Source: Lascolabacillus massiliensis
GTDB taxonomy: Bacteria > Bacteroidota > Bacteroidia > Bacteroidales > Dysgonomonadaceae
Length of the DNA stretch: 64,000 nucleotides
NCBI RefSeq assembly: GCF_001282625.1
Contig: NZ_CTEJ01000002.1
Coordinates: 1,598,501-1,662,500, forward strand
Direction: 5' to 3'
Positions within the stretch are counted from its first letter, which is position 1; the number at the start of each line of letters is the position of its first letter. Of the stretch, positions 25,843 through 35,942 are shown one piece after another. The notes under the pieces are model-generated. The model was given only the letters and a program-made list of their open reading frames with translations. It ran no database searches and was not told the origin of the DNA. A program made the position numbers and the translations under genes.

Positions 25843-26596
25843 AACTGTTTCTAACCTTTTAGTGCTCGTGATATTGAGCCTGTTGATATCTTCTTGTCAG
25901 AACAGACCCAAGGAGGTGTTAAACAGAAAGAAAATGGAACAGCTTATGTATGATGTTTATATTGCCGAAGCGATAATGGATAATGATTATCAGGATTTCA
26001 GCGAACCGGAAAAGAAAGAGGCATATATAAACAAGGTTTTTGCTCAGCATAACGTAACACAGGCTCAGTGGGACACCTCCTTGTCGTGGTACTCCGATAA
26101 AATTGACCTTTATCTCAGAATGAACGACTCTGTTAAGGCTCGGCTGAAAAGGGCACAGATAGAGATCGACTCGAGAAATGCAAAACTTAGTTTAGAGAAG
26201 GCTGAACCTGATATCCAAATTTATTCAGCCTCTTATATTCCACGTACTTACACATTTAAAACACCAGGTACTGATAGTAAAGGGTTCCGTTTTCAACTCG
26301 ATTCAGCAGCTATCTCAAAAGATATTCCAAGCAACTTCTTCTCGTTCAACCTGAATGCGATTGGAATACCTCAGTCGGGCAACAACAATCTGACTTCTGC
26401 GCTGATTCTGGAGTATAATGATACTACCATCTATAGATACCAGAAAATTAAAGAGAACAGGAACTATGGTACTCCTATTTCCAAATATATTGATAACGAT
26501 ACTCTTAAACAAATTTATGGCTTTGTGCGTTTTGAGAGTTCAAACGGAATTACTCCGAATATTCAGTTGTATGACATATATTTGGGAGGGCAATAA
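25799..26596 (+). CDS. DUF4296 domain lipoprotein
   Basis: Start chosen at 25799 (MIRNKKKKKLPVRPETVSN) because it gives a canonical lipoprotein signal with lipobox LLISSC (Cys33); an upstream in-frame ATG would put 25 extra residues in front. 265 residues. The DUF4296 core is KMEQLMYDVYIAEAIMDNDY...QAQWDTSLSWYSDKIDLYLR. A beta-rich C-terminal part of unknown role follows. Overlap with lspA implies co-translation, which is fitting since LspA would process this protein. Function is unknown; it is a widespread Bacteroidota family. Confidence 0.85.
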   Translation: MIRNKKKKKLPVRPETVSNLLVLVILSLLISSCQNRPKEVLNRKKMEQLMYDVYIAEAIMDNDYQDFSEPEKKEAYINKVFAQHNVTQAQWDTSLSWYSDKIDLYLRMNDSVKARLKRAQIEIDSRNAKLSLEKAEPDIQIYSASYIPRTYTFKTPGTDSKGFRFQLDSAAISKDIPSNFFSFNLNAIGIPQSGNNNLTSALILEYNDTTIYRYQKIKENRNYGTPISKYIDNDTLKQIYGFVRFESSNGITPNIQLYDIYLGGQ

Positions 26597-26653
26597 TTTA
26601 AATTAATATAAACACATTTTTTAACAAATAAATAATCATAACTAAAACACCAA

Positions 26654-29374
26654 ATGGAAAAGAAAAGAGTTTACACCTTTGGAAATGGCGCTGCTGAAGG
26701 AAGAGCAGATATGAAAAATCTGCTTGGAGGTAAAGGAGCTAACCTTGCTGAAATGAATCTGATAGGAGTACCGGTGCCTCCCGGTTTTACTATAACCACC
26801 GAAGTTTGTACCGAATATAATGAATTAGGACGTGACTACGTGATAAATGTACTGAAAGGGGAAGTAGAAGACGCGATAATTCAGATTGAAAAGCTGACCG
26901 GCACAAAGTTCGGAGATAAGGATAATCCTCTTCTTGTATCGGTAAGATCGGGCGCTCGTGTTTCGATGCCTGGTATGATGGATACAGTATTGAACCTGGG
27001 TCTGAATGATGACGCAGTTGAAGGGATTGCTAAAAAATCGGGAAATGAGCGTTTTGCTTGGGACTCATACCGCAGATTTGTACAGATGTATGGTGATGTG
27101 GTACTGGGTATGAAGCCTCATAGCAAAGAAGATATTGATCCTTTTGAAGAGATAATGGAGGAGATGAAAGCTTCAAAAGGTATTGAACTGGATACTGAGT
27201 TTACAACTGACGACCTGAAACAGCTGGTTAAACTGTTTAAGGCTGCTGTTAAGGAGAAAACAGGTAAGGAGTTTCCTGTTAGTCCATGGGATCAGCTTTG
27301 GGGATCGGTTTGTGCTGTATTCGACAGCTGGATGAATGAGCGTGCTATTCTATACCGTAAGATGAATAACTTCCCGGAAGAGTGGGGTACAGCTGTAAAT
27401 GTTCAGGCGATGGTTTACGGTAATATGGGTAAAACATCAGGAACAGGTGTTGCATTTACCCGTGATGCTGCTACTGGTGAGAATATATTTAATGGTGAGT
27501 ACCTGATTGATGCTCAGGGTGAGGATGTTGTATCGGGTGTGCGTACTCCGCAGCAGATCACAACTGAAGGTTCTCGCCGTTGGGCAAAACTGCAGGGTAT
27601 CTCTGAAGAGGAGCGTAGTGCAAAATATCCTTCACTGGAAGAGGTTATGCCTGAGTGTGCTGCAGAACTGATTGCTGTACAGCAGAAGCTTGAGGACTAC
27701 TTTAAAGATATGCAGGACCTTGAGTTTACAATTCAGGATGGTAAGTTATGGTTGTTGCAGACCAGAAGTGGTAAGAGAACAGGTGCAGCTATGATTAAGA
27801 TTGCTATAGATATGCTGCATGAGGGTTATATTGATGAGAAGACTGTTTTAAAACGTTGCGATCCTGAAAAGCTGGATGAGCTGCTGCACCCTGTATTTGA
27901 TAAGAATGCTCTTGCAAAAGCGAAGCCTATAACACACGGACTTCCTGCTTCTCCGGGAGCTGCTGCCGGTCAGGTGGTTTTCCATGCTGATGAGGCTGAA
28001 GAGTGGAGTAAAGAGGGTAAACAGGTTATTCTTTGTCGTATAGAGACATCTCCTGAGGATCTGAGGGGTATGAATTCTGCTCAGGGTATCCTGACCTCAA
28101 GAGGTGGTATGACATCACACGCAGCTGTGGTTGCACGTGGTATGGGTAAATGCTGTGTTTCTGCAGCAAATAACCTTATAATAGATTATAAAACTCGCTC
28201 TCTTTCTATTAATGGAAAGGAAATTAAAGAGGGTGACTGGCTCTCACTTGATGGGTCAACCGGTTATGTTTATGAAGGTAAAATAGCTACTCAGGATGCT
28301 GATCTTGACGAGAACTTTGATGAGCTGATGAGTATTGCTGAGAAGTATGCCCGAATGGATGTGAGAACAAATGCTGATACTCCTAAGGATGCAGCGGTTG
28401 CACGTAAATTTGGAGCTAAGGGTATTGGTCTGTGCCGTACTGAGCATATGTTCTTCGAAGAGGATAAGATTGTTCCTATGCGTGAGATGATCCTCTCTAA
28501 AGATGAAGAGGGACGCCGCAAAGCTTTGGAGAAACTGCTGCCTCTTCAGAAGAAAGATTTCCTGGGTATCTTCAGAGCTATGGATGGATTGCCGGTGACT
28601 GTCAGACTGCTTGATCCGCCTTTGCATGAGTTTGTTCCTCACGATGAAAAGGGACAGATGGAGATGGCAAAGGTTATGGGTATCTCATATAAAGATATTC
28701 ACGACAGGGTTGAAGGTCTTATGGAAGCAAACCCAATGCTTGGTCTTCGCGGATGCCGTCTTGGTAACCTCTATCCTGAGATCACTGAGATGCAGACCCG
28801 TGCTATCATTGAGGCTGCTATTGAACTGAAGAAAGAGGGTATTACAGCTATTCCTGAGATTATGGTGCCTCTAACAGGTATTGTTCATGAGTTTAAAGCT
28901 CAGAAGGATATTATTGAGTCTACTATACATGAGGTGTTTGCTGAGAATAATGAATCGGTTGAATATAAGATTGGTACAATGATTGAGATACCAAGAGCTG
29001 CTATTACTGCACATAAGATTGCGGCAGAGGCCGACTTCTTCTCATTTGGTACTAACGACTTGACTCAGTTGACATTCGGTTATAGCCGTGATGACGTTGC
29101 CAAATTCCTTCCAATGTATCTTGATAAGGGTATATTGAAACAGGATCCGTTTGCTGTATTGGATCAGAATGGTGTTGGACAACTTGTTCGCATGGCTGTA
29201 CAAAAAGGACGTGAGGTGAAAACTACGCTTAAGTGTGGTATTTGTGGTGAGCATGGCGGTGAGCCTTCATCAGTGAAATTCTGTCACACTGTAGGTCTGA
29301 ACTATGTTTCTTGCTCTCCGTTCCGTGTTCCTATTGCTCGTCTGGCTGCAGCTCAGGCAGCTATAGAGGGATAG
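26654..29374 (+). CDS. ppdK: Pyruvate, phosphate dikinase
   Basis: A 906-residue enzyme that interconverts pyruvate + ATP + Pi and phosphoenolpyruvate + AMP + PPi in central carbon metabolism. The N-terminal nucleotide-binding domain shows GGKGANLAEM and VSVRSGARVSMPGMMDTVLN. The phosphohistidine swivel domain has GGMTSHAAVVARGMG (about 484-498), with the catalytic His next to the regulatory Thr. The PEP-binding barrel has GIGLCRTEHMF and KCGICGEHGGEP (about 860), with the catalytic Cys. Length is typical. A stem-loop at 29402-29429 lies downstream. Confidence 0.97.
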   Translation: MEKKRVYTFGNGAAEGRADMKNLLGGKGANLAEMNLIGVPVPPGFTITTEVCTEYNELGRDYVINVLKGEVEDAIIQIEKLTGTKFGDKDNPLLVSVRSGARVSMPGMMDTVLNLGLNDDAVEGIAKKSGNERFAWDSYRRFVQMYGDVVLGMKPHSKEDIDPFEEIMEEMKASKGIELDTEFTTDDLKQLVKLFKAAVKEKTGKEFPVSPWDQLWGSVCAVFDSWMNERAILYRKMNNFPEEWGTAVNVQAMVYGNMGKTSGTGVAFTRDAATGENIFNGEYLIDAQGEDVVSGVRTPQQITTEGSRRWAKLQGISEEERSAKYPSLEEVMPECAAELIAVQQKLEDYFKDMQDLEFTIQDGKLWLLQTRSGKRTGAAMIKIAIDMLHEGYIDEKTVLKRCDPEKLDELLHPVFDKNALAKAKPITHGLPASPGAAAGQVVFHADEAEEWSKEGKQVILCRIETSPEDLRGMNSAQGILTSRGGMTSHAAVVARGMGKCCVSAANNLIIDYKTRSLSINGKEIKEGDWLSLDGSTGYVYEGKIATQDADLDENFDELMSIAEKYARMDVRTNADTPKDAAVARKFGAKGIGLCRTEHMFFEEDKIVPMREMILSKDEEGRRKALEKLLPLQKKDFLGIFRAMDGLPVTVRLLDPPLHEFVPHDEKGQMEMAKVMGISYKDIHDRVEGLMEANPMLGLRGCRLGNLYPEITEMQTRAIIEAAIELKKEGITAIPEIMVPLTGIVHEFKAQKDIIESTIHEVFAENNESVEYKIGTMIEIPRAAITAHKIAAEADFFSFGTNDLTQLTFGYSRDDVAKFLPMYLDKGILKQDPFAVLDQNGVGQLVRMAVQKGREVKTTLKCGICGEHGGEPSSVKFCHTVGLNYVSCSPFRVPIARLAAAQAAIEG

Positions 29375-29401
29375 TTGGACTGACTCTTTATATGAAAATT
29401 C

Positions 29402-29429
29402 GCAGAGGCGCCATAATTGGCGTCTCTGC
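29402..29429 (+). terminator. Hairpin after ppdK
   Basis: GCAGAGGCGCCA-TAAT-TGGCGTCTCTGC: a 12-pair stem with one G-U pair. There is no strong T-run, so termination is probable rather than certain. Confidence 0.6.
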
Positions 29430-29604
29430 ATGCTTATAACTACTTTTAACCATCGAGTTGTTTGGCTGTTAAACGTATTATACCTACTTTTACATATATA
29501 ATTCTTAATCAGTTTTATGAGACTTGCATGATGATCATTGCTCCGTTTAGAATGATTTTTGTGAGTATCAAATGTTACTTTTAAGAGACAGTAATTTTAA
29601 TCAT

Positions 29605-30969
29605 ATGAAATCTAAAATAAAAGTATTGTTTTTTCTGGCTGTATTACTTGCATCACAGACTGTTATTTCGCAGAATAATATAATAGACGAAATAGTGTGG
29701 GTTGTGGGTGATGAAGCGATTCTCAAATCTGAAGTTGAGGAATACCGTAAAGAGATGCTGATGCAAAACCAGCGTATCGAAGGTGATCCTTATTGCTTTA
29801 TACCGGAACAGTTGGCTATTCAGAAACTTTTTCTGGATCAGGCGAAACTTGACAGTATTGAGGTTCAGGAATCTAATATTTCCCGTGAACTGGAGTATTA
29901 TGTGAATAACTATATCAACTCGATTGGTTCTGTGGAGAGGCTGGAGGAATACTTTGGTAAGCGTCTGTCTGCAATTCGTGAAGATTTAAGAGAACAGATA
30001 CGTGAGCAGCAGATAATTCAGAGTGTACAGCAGAAGCATTTTGGCAATATTCAGCTGTCACCATCCGAAATTCGTCAATACTACAACAACCTGTCTCAGG
30101 ATAGTCTCCCATTTATACCAACTACAGTGGAAGTTCAGATTATTACTGCTGAGCCTAAAATTCCTCTGGAGGAGATAGATAAGGTTAAAGCCCGACTCAG
30201 AGAATATACCGATCAGGTGAATAGTGGAGAAAGAGAGTTTTCAACTCTGGCACTGCTGCACTCTGAAGATCCTTCGGCAATTCAGGGGGGTGAACTTGGT
30301 TTTATGTCAAGATCGGGATTTGTGCCTGAGTTTGCAAATGTTGCTTTTGCACTTAATGATCCGAAGAAGGTTTCGAATGTTGTAGAGACTGAATATGGAT
30401 TTCATATAATCCAGCTTATTGAAAGAAGGGGAGAGATGGCCAATTTCAGGCATATACTGCTTAAGCCTAAGGTTCCTAAAGAATCGCTCGATACTGCTGT
30501 TGTTCGACTCGACTCGATAAGGGCCGGGATAATGGATAATAGGCTGACTTTTGATGAGGCTGCAACATACCTTTCAGCAGATAAGGATACGCGCAATAAT
30601 AAGGGTATCATGGTGAACAATACTCAGGGAAGTCCTAATGCCGGAACTCCTCGCTTTGCGCTGAATGAGCTGAATCAGGATATTGCAAAGATTGCTGGTG
30701 AGATGAAAGAGGGTGAGATCTCGCAGCCGTTTCTGATGCTTAATGACAAGGGCAGGCAGGTGGCTGCAATGATTAAGATTACAAACCGTAATGAGGGGCA
30801 CCGCGCTAATATCAACAACGATTATCAGATTATAAAACAGATGGCGGAAAATGCCCGCAAGCAGAAGCTTGTTGATGAGTGGCTTCAGAAAAAGATTGAG
30901 AAAACTTATGTGCGTATTGATCCGGAATGGAGGAAATGCGAATTCAGATATTCAGGCTGGTTAAGGTAA
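29605..30969 (+). CDS. SurA-like periplasmic peptidyl-prolyl isomerase/chaperone
   Basis: Start taken at 29605 (MKSKIKVLFFLAVLLASQTV), giving a clean signal peptide cut after ISQ; 454 residues. A SurA_N-like helical region is followed by two parvulin domains, the first clear in VEVQIITAEPKIP...FSTLALLHSEDPSAIQGGELGFMSRSGFVPEFANVAFAL and VVETEYGFHIIQLIERRG, the second more diverged (FRHILLKPKVPKESLDTAVV). The expected job is folding of outer-membrane proteins. It is followed by an OstA-like gene starting 20 bases downstream, consistent with an envelope-assembly operon. Confidence 0.9.
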   Translation: MKSKIKVLFFLAVLLASQTVISQNNIIDEIVWVVGDEAILKSEVEEYRKEMLMQNQRIEGDPYCFIPEQLAIQKLFLDQAKLDSIEVQESNISRELEYYVNNYINSIGSVERLEEYFGKRLSAIREDLREQIREQQIIQSVQQKHFGNIQLSPSEIRQYYNNLSQDSLPFIPTTVEVQIITAEPKIPLEEIDKVKARLREYTDQVNSGEREFSTLALLHSEDPSAIQGGELGFMSRSGFVPEFANVAFALNDPKKVSNVVETEYGFHIIQLIERRGEMANFRHILLKPKVPKESLDTAVVRLDSIRAGIMDNRLTFDEAATYLSADKDTRNNKGIMVNNTQGSPNAGTPRFALNELNQDIAKIAGEMKEGEISQPFLMLNDKGRQVAAMIKITNRNEGHRANINNDYQIIKQMAENARKQKLVDEWLQKKIEKTYVRIDPEWRKCEFRYSGWLR

Positions 30970-30989
30970 AAAAGTTTTTTTCAGTTGCA

Positions 30990-32657
30990 ATGAAAAAACA
31001 ATCCTATAAATATTTAAAGCAAAGCACACTTTTACTTAGTGTGCTGTTTGTTTTTATATTTTCTGTGCATGCGCAGCAACCTGACTCCATAACAGCACCG
31101 AGGCAGGTGAAACCGGCTGTTGCCGGAGATAGCAATGCTGTGGATGAGGGTGCAGAAAGAATTATTGAGTTGAGACAGGCCGACCTGTGGAGCAAGAGGG
31201 CCGGTTTTGATGCTGAGATTCTTACGGGAAATGTTATCTTCTTTCATGAGGGTGCATATATGTATTGTGACAGCGCTTACCTGTTTCAGCAAACGAACTC
31301 ATTTGAGGCTTTCAGCAATGTGAGCATGGAGCAGGGAGATACTATTTTTGTTTATGGCGATTATCTCTTTTATGATGGAAATACCAGACTGGCACGCCTG
31401 CGTGACAATATAAGGATGGAGGATAAAAATACTACTCTGTTTACGGATAGTCTGGACTATGATCGTATAGCAAATCTTGGATATTATTTTGAGGGTGGTA
31501 TGCTTGTTGATGAAGAGAATGAGCTGACTTCTTACTGGGGGCAGTACGCTCCTGATACAAAAGAGGCTCTGTTCAGTGATAGTGTGAAGCTGGTTAATGA
31601 GGATTATATCATTTATGCAGATACCCTGAAATATAATACGGAAACAAAAATTGCTGATATTTTAGGGCCTTCGAGAATTGTTTCAGACAGTGGTTATATT
31701 CATACGCAGAATGGCTGGTATAATACTGTAACTGAGGATTCGCGACTTCTGGATCGTTCGCAGGTTTATAGTAATGACGGCAGCAAGGTGCTGATTGGCG
31801 ACACGATCTTTTATAACAGAATTTCCGGAGAGGGTGAGGTCTTTGGTAATATGTATCTTGAGGATAGCGAGAGAAAAGGTATAATAAGAGGGAACTATGG
31901 TTTTTATAATGAGAAAACTGAATATGGTTTTGCAACCGATTCTGCCTTCGCTATAGATTATTCTGGTCAGGATAGTCTTTTTCTGCATGGTGATACATTG
32001 GTAATGAGCACAGATTCTACCTTCAGGGATATCAAGGCGTACTATAATGTGAGGTTTTATCGTGCAGATATACAGGGTATTTGTGACTCAATACACTACT
32101 CCTCACGAGATTCTATGATTTATATGGTTGGGCATCCTGTTGTATGGAACGAAAACAACCAGATATCAGGTTTTCAGATTAATGTTCATTTAAACGACTC
32201 AACTATAGAAAAGGCTATAGTGAAGGATAATGCATTAGCTGTTCAGGACAGAGGGGAGGGGGATCAGTTTAACCAGCTGAGCGGAAGAGATATGACTGCC
32301 TACTTCAGGGATGGAGAAATTTATCATGTGCTTGTAGAAGGTAATGCAGAGTCGCTATACTACCTCGTGGAAGAGGACAAAACGATAATTGGATTAAACA
32401 GGACTGAGAGTCCCTATCTCTCAATAGATATTGCTGATGAACAGATAAAGCGACTGAAAGTGTGGCCTTCAACAAAAGCTGTGACAACACCGCTTCCTCA
32501 ATTGCAACCGGAGCAGAAAAGATTGGAAAGGTTTGTATGGCTTGATTATTTGCGGCCAACCGGCCCGGATGATATCTTCCGAAGCAACGAAAGGAAAACT
32601 GAGGATGTTGACAATGAGCCTGTAAGGCGTTTCGAGAGGGAAGACATTACACTATGA
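30990..32657 (+). CDS. OstA-like (LptA/LptD N-terminal domain) envelope protein
   Basis: Start chosen at 30990 (MKKQSYKYLKQSTLLLSVLF), which gives a signal peptide ending VHAQ; 555 residues. The body is a series of short beta repeats typical of OstA folds: AEILTGNVIFFHEGAYMYCD, FEAFSNVSMEQGDTIFVYGD, and later copies. These resemble the beta-jellyroll bridge proteins of lipopolysaccharide transport. It is too short and lacks the C-terminal barrel of LptD, so a periplasmic LptA-like role is the likelier guess. Located between the surA-like gene and mutL. Confidence 0.82.
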   Translation: MKKQSYKYLKQSTLLLSVLFVFIFSVHAQQPDSITAPRQVKPAVAGDSNAVDEGAERIIELRQADLWSKRAGFDAEILTGNVIFFHEGAYMYCDSAYLFQQTNSFEAFSNVSMEQGDTIFVYGDYLFYDGNTRLARLRDNIRMEDKNTTLFTDSLDYDRIANLGYYFEGGMLVDEENELTSYWGQYAPDTKEALFSDSVKLVNEDYIIYADTLKYNTETKIADILGPSRIVSDSGYIHTQNGWYNTVTEDSRLLDRSQVYSNDGSKVLIGDTIFYNRISGEGEVFGNMYLEDSERKGIIRGNYGFYNEKTEYGFATDSAFAIDYSGQDSLFLHGDTLVMSTDSTFRDIKAYYNVRFYRADIQGICDSIHYSSRDSMIYMVGHPVVWNENNQISGFQINVHLNDSTIEKAIVKDNALAVQDRGEGDQFNQLSGRDMTAYFRDGEIYHVLVEGNAESLYYLVEEDKTIIGLNRTESPYLSIDIADEQIKRLKVWPSTKAVTTPLPQLQPEQKRLERFVWLDYLRPTGPDDIFRSNERKTEDVDNEPVRRFEREDITL

Positions 32658-32727
32658 TTTAGTAATCATTGTTTTGTGATTATTAAATGTGAATCAGTAC
32701 TTAAAACCGGGTAAACTGGTTTGCTGT

Positions 32728-32759
32728 TTTGTCTTTATTATTATGATTATTTATATTTG
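32728..32759 (+). promoter_or_regulatory. Promoter upstream of the 107-residue protein and mutL
   Basis: TTTG (32728-32731), 20-base spacer and TATATTTG (32752-32759): a near-perfect Bacteroidota promoter, 24 bases before the ATG at 32783. Confidence 0.75.
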
Positions 32760-32782
32760 TATCTATCAAACATCTATTTAAA

Positions 32783-33106
32783 ATGGGAGTATTTTTTTTC
32801 TATAACAACCGTAAACCTCGCAAATTTAATTACAAACCGATTCTTTATGATCCGGATGAGGAGGCTCGAAAGGAGAAACTAAAGAACAGGATTGAAGCTG
32901 TAAAGAGAGAGATGGGCGTTTTGCCTGAAAGGAGTGAAATAGATAAAAAAGATTTTAAATCTGAGTTTGTTTCTCAGACTCGCTTTTTAAAGAAACGCAA
33001 AAGCAGAGAGGAATCAGGTGAAAGTTCATTTATTACCAATAACAAAATACTTATTTTCATAGGTATAGTTCTGTTGTTGATATTCATCTTCTGGCTGTTG
33101 CGATAA
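32783..33106 (+). CDS. Small tail-anchored membrane protein, unknown
   Basis: A 107-residue protein with a basic, charged N-terminal part (FFYNNRKPRKFNYKPILYDP, DEEARKEKLKNRIEAVKREM) predicted helical, and one C-terminal transmembrane helix (about 88-106, ILIFIGIVLLLIFIFWLLR). It begins with a strong promoter and ends 19 bases before mutL, so it is probably co-transcribed with mutL. I recall similar short proteins next to mutL in Bacteroidales, without a known role. Confidence 0.75.
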   Translation: MGVFFFYNNRKPRKFNYKPILYDPDEEARKEKLKNRIEAVKREMGVLPERSEIDKKDFKSEFVSQTRFLKKRKSREESGESSFITNNKILIFIGIVLLLIFIFWLLR

Positions 33107-33125
33107 ATTGGGTTTTAATTAAAAT

Positions 33126-34934
33126 ATGACTGATATAATTCATCTTCTACCTGACTCCATCGCCAACCAAATTGCTGCAGGTGAAGTAATTCAAAGGCCC
33201 TCTTCAGTGGTAAAGGAGTTAGTGGAGAATTCTATTGATGCAGGAGCTGAACATATACAGATAGTTATAAAGGATGCAGGACGTACTTTGATCACTGTTA
33301 TTGATGATGGTAAGGGTATGTCTCCAACCGATGCAAGAATGGCTTTTGAGAGGCACGCAACATCAAAAATTAAAAGTGCAGATGATCTTTTTGCACTCAC
33401 CACAATGGGTTTCAGAGGTGAGGCATTACCATCGATTGCTGCAATATCGCAGGTTGAGGTAAAGAGTCGCAGAGAAGAAGATGAGTTAGGGACTCTACTG
33501 TTAATATCCGGTTCAAGACTGGAAAAGCAGGAGTTTATTGCTTGTGGTGCGGGTACTTCAATTTCTGTAAAAAATATATTCTATAATGTTCCTGCACGCA
33601 GGAAATTCCTTAAATCCAATGAAACTGAGAGACGAAATATATTTAACGAAATCGAGAGAATTGCTTTAGTACATCCGCATCTGGAGTTCTCTCTGATCGA
33701 AAATGATGAGGAGACCCTGCATCTTACTAAAGCAGGATTAAAGCAGCGAATTGCACAGCTGGAGGGTAAGAATATTTTGCAGCAGCTGATAGATATAGAG
33801 GCTGAGACTGCACTCGGAAAGATTTACGGGTATGTTTCGCGACCGGAGTATGCAAAGAAGCGCAATTCAAGTCAGTTCTTCTTCGTAAACAACAGGTATA
33901 TCCGCCATCCATATTTTCATAAAGCGGTGACTACTGCTTTTGAACAGCTTATCTCTTCTGATGAGAAGCCTACTTACTACATCTATTTTGAGGTTGATCC
34001 TGAATCTCTTGATGTTAATATTCATCCTACAAAGACTGAGGTGAAGTTTGAAAATGAGCAGGCTTTATGGCAGATTTTGATGGTAACGGTTAAAGAGTCG
34101 CTTGGCAAGTTTAATGCTGTGCCTACAATTGATTTCGACAGGGAGGATGCACCTGAGATACCTGTTTATGATCCTTCTGCACCGGTTCAAATGCCGAGGG
34201 TTAATGTTGATCCTGCATACAATCCTTTCAATACTCCTTCTTTTGAACCCAACAGGGTGTCAGCGCCTGCTTTAGGATGGGAAAAACTACAAAAGAGTTT
34301 CGAGGAAGAGGTGTTACCCCCTTCGGAAAACATATTAGCAGGATCTGCTCAAAATATACCAGAGACAGATCTTTATCCTGAACATTATCAGTATAAGCAG
34401 AGATATATTCTCACTTCTGTAAAATCGGGGTTGATGATAATTGATCAGCATAAAGCGCATATAAGGATTCTGTTTGAAAAGTATCTTACTCAGATAAGAA
34501 AAAGAAAAGGAGTTTCACAACGTGTTCTTTTTCCTGAAGTATTAGAGCTTTCTGCTTCGGAATCGGCAGCATTGCCTTCTATAATGGACGACCTGGAGGC
34601 GCTTGGCTTTGAACTGAGCAATCTGGGCAACAACTGTTTTGCTGTTCAGGGTGTTCCTTCTGAGATTGAGAGTTCCAACCCGGGCACGATTATCAAATCG
34701 ATGATTAGTTATAGCCTGGAAACTGGCAGTGATGTTAAGTCGGAGATTCAGGAGTCAATTGCTCTTTCGCTGGCAAGATTAACCGCTATTCCCTATGGCA
34801 GGGCTTTATCGGGGGAAGAGATGTTACTGATAGTGAGTGAGCTTTTTGCAACACCATCACCTTCTTACACACCTGATGGACAGAAGGTTGTAAGTTTACT
34901 GTCTGATGCCGAAATAGAAAAGAAAATGAACTAA
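33126..34934 (+). CDS. mutL: DNA mismatch repair protein MutL
   Basis: A 602-residue MutL. The N-terminal GHKL ATPase shows all motifs: VVKELVENSIDAGA (Asn for Mg near 36), DDGKGM (about 64), GFRGEALPSI (about 97) and FYNVPARRKFLKS. The C-terminal dimerisation domain is present (residues about 410-600). The endonuclease motif DQHA(x)2E(x)4E is degenerate here (DQHKAHIRILFEKYL at about 440), and the CPHGRP-like site reads IPYGRAL, so nicking activity is doubtful. The protein couples MutS mismatch recognition to downstream steps. Confidence 0.95.
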   Translation: MTDIIHLLPDSIANQIAAGEVIQRPSSVVKELVENSIDAGAEHIQIVIKDAGRTLITVIDDGKGMSPTDARMAFERHATSKIKSADDLFALTTMGFRGEALPSIAAISQVEVKSRREEDELGTLLLISGSRLEKQEFIACGAGTSISVKNIFYNVPARRKFLKSNETERRNIFNEIERIALVHPHLEFSLIENDEETLHLTKAGLKQRIAQLEGKNILQQLIDIEAETALGKIYGYVSRPEYAKKRNSSQFFFVNNRYIRHPYFHKAVTTAFEQLISSDEKPTYYIYFEVDPESLDVNIHPTKTEVKFENEQALWQILMVTVKESLGKFNAVPTIDFDREDAPEIPVYDPSAPVQMPRVNVDPAYNPFNTPSFEPNRVSAPALGWEKLQKSFEEEVLPPSENILAGSAQNIPETDLYPEHYQYKQRYILTSVKSGLMIIDQHKAHIRILFEKYLTQIRKRKGVSQRVLFPEVLELSASESAALPSIMDDLEALGFELSNLGNNCFAVQGVPSEIESSNPGTIIKSMISYSLETGSDVKSEIQESIALSLARLTAIPYGRALSGEEMLLIVSELFATPSPSYTPDGQKVVSLLSDAEIEKKMN

Positions 34935-34964
34935 TTAATTTATTCACCATTAAAAACGAATATT

Positions 34965-35930
34965 ATGGATTACTCTTATTGTGGAACGAGCGGAATACAG
35001 CTACCCAAGATTTCACTTGGTTTGTGGCACAACTTTGGGTTCGTGGATGATTACGAAACTGCAAAGGATATGATTCTTTATGCTTTTGAGCAGGGTATTA
35101 CTCATTTCGACCTGGCTAATAACTATGGACCTCCTCCAGGATCAGCAGAAACTAATTTTGGGAAAATATTGAGAGAGAACCTTTCATCACACCGTGATCA
35201 GATGATAATATCGTCAAAAGCGGGGTATTATATGTGGGAGGGACCTTATGGTGACGGTGGTTCAAGAAAGTATCTGATGGCAAGTATCGATCAGAGTCTG
35301 AAGCGTACGGGACTTGATTACTTTGATATCTTTTATACACACAGGTATGATCCGAACACACCTATTGAGGAGACAATGCAGGCTTTGGTTGATATAGTAC
35401 GTCAGGGAAAGGCCTTATATGTTGGATTTTCTAACTATCCTCCTGTACAGGCCAGAAAAGGATTGAATTATTTAAAGGAGAGAGATGTTCCATGTCTGAT
35501 TTTTCAGGATAAGTATAGTATGTTTAATCGCAAACCTGAAGAGGAGATATTGAGTATCACAAAAGAGTATGGTGCAGGTTTTATAGCTTTCTCTCCTCTT
35601 GCACAGGGTGTTCTTACAGATAAATACCTGAATGGCATTCCTGAGGATTCACGCGCAGCTAAGCCTACCGGTTTTCTAAGGAAAGAACAAGTTTCTCCTC
35701 TTTTAGTAGAAAAGGTTAAACAGTTGAATGTGATTGCATCAGAACGTGGTCAGACAATGGCAGAGATGGCTATTGCATGGGTGTTGAGAGATCCAAGGGT
35801 TACATCTGTGATTGTTGGAACCAGAAACATGGATCAGTTGAAAGACAATTTGAATGCATTGCAAAATCTCAATTTCACAAAAGAAGAGCTGATCAGGATT
35901 GATACAATTCTGGATGGTGCTACTCTGTAA
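34965..35930 (+). CDS. Aldo/keto reductase (YghZ/L-glyceraldehyde-3-phosphate reductase type)
   Basis: A 321-residue cytosolic NADPH-dependent reductase of the AKR14/YghZ type. The catalytic tetrad is visible: Asp and Tyr in HFDLANNYGPPPGSAE, Lys in IISSKAGYYMW, and His in IFYTHRYDPNTP. The NADPH-binding C-terminal segment is VTSVIVGTRNMDQLKDN. The PPPGSAE loop and GPYGDGGSRKYL are typical of the YghZ subgroup, known to reduce L-glyceraldehyde 3-phosphate and methylglyoxal. It has no signal peptide, unlike the second aldo/keto reductase in this window. The lipoprotein gene follows after 12 bases. Confidence 0.9.
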   Translation: MDYSYCGTSGIQLPKISLGLWHNFGFVDDYETAKDMILYAFEQGITHFDLANNYGPPPGSAETNFGKILRENLSSHRDQMIISSKAGYYMWEGPYGDGGSRKYLMASIDQSLKRTGLDYFDIFYTHRYDPNTPIEETMQALVDIVRQGKALYVGFSNYPPVQARKGLNYLKERDVPCLIFQDKYSMFNRKPEEEILSITKEYGAGFIAFSPLAQGVLTDKYLNGIPEDSRAAKPTGFLRKEQVSPLLVEKVKQLNVIASERGQTMAEMAIAWVLRDPRVTSVIVGTRNMDQLKDNLNALQNLNFTKEELIRIDTILDGATL

Positions 35931-35942
35931 TTTGTTAAACAG

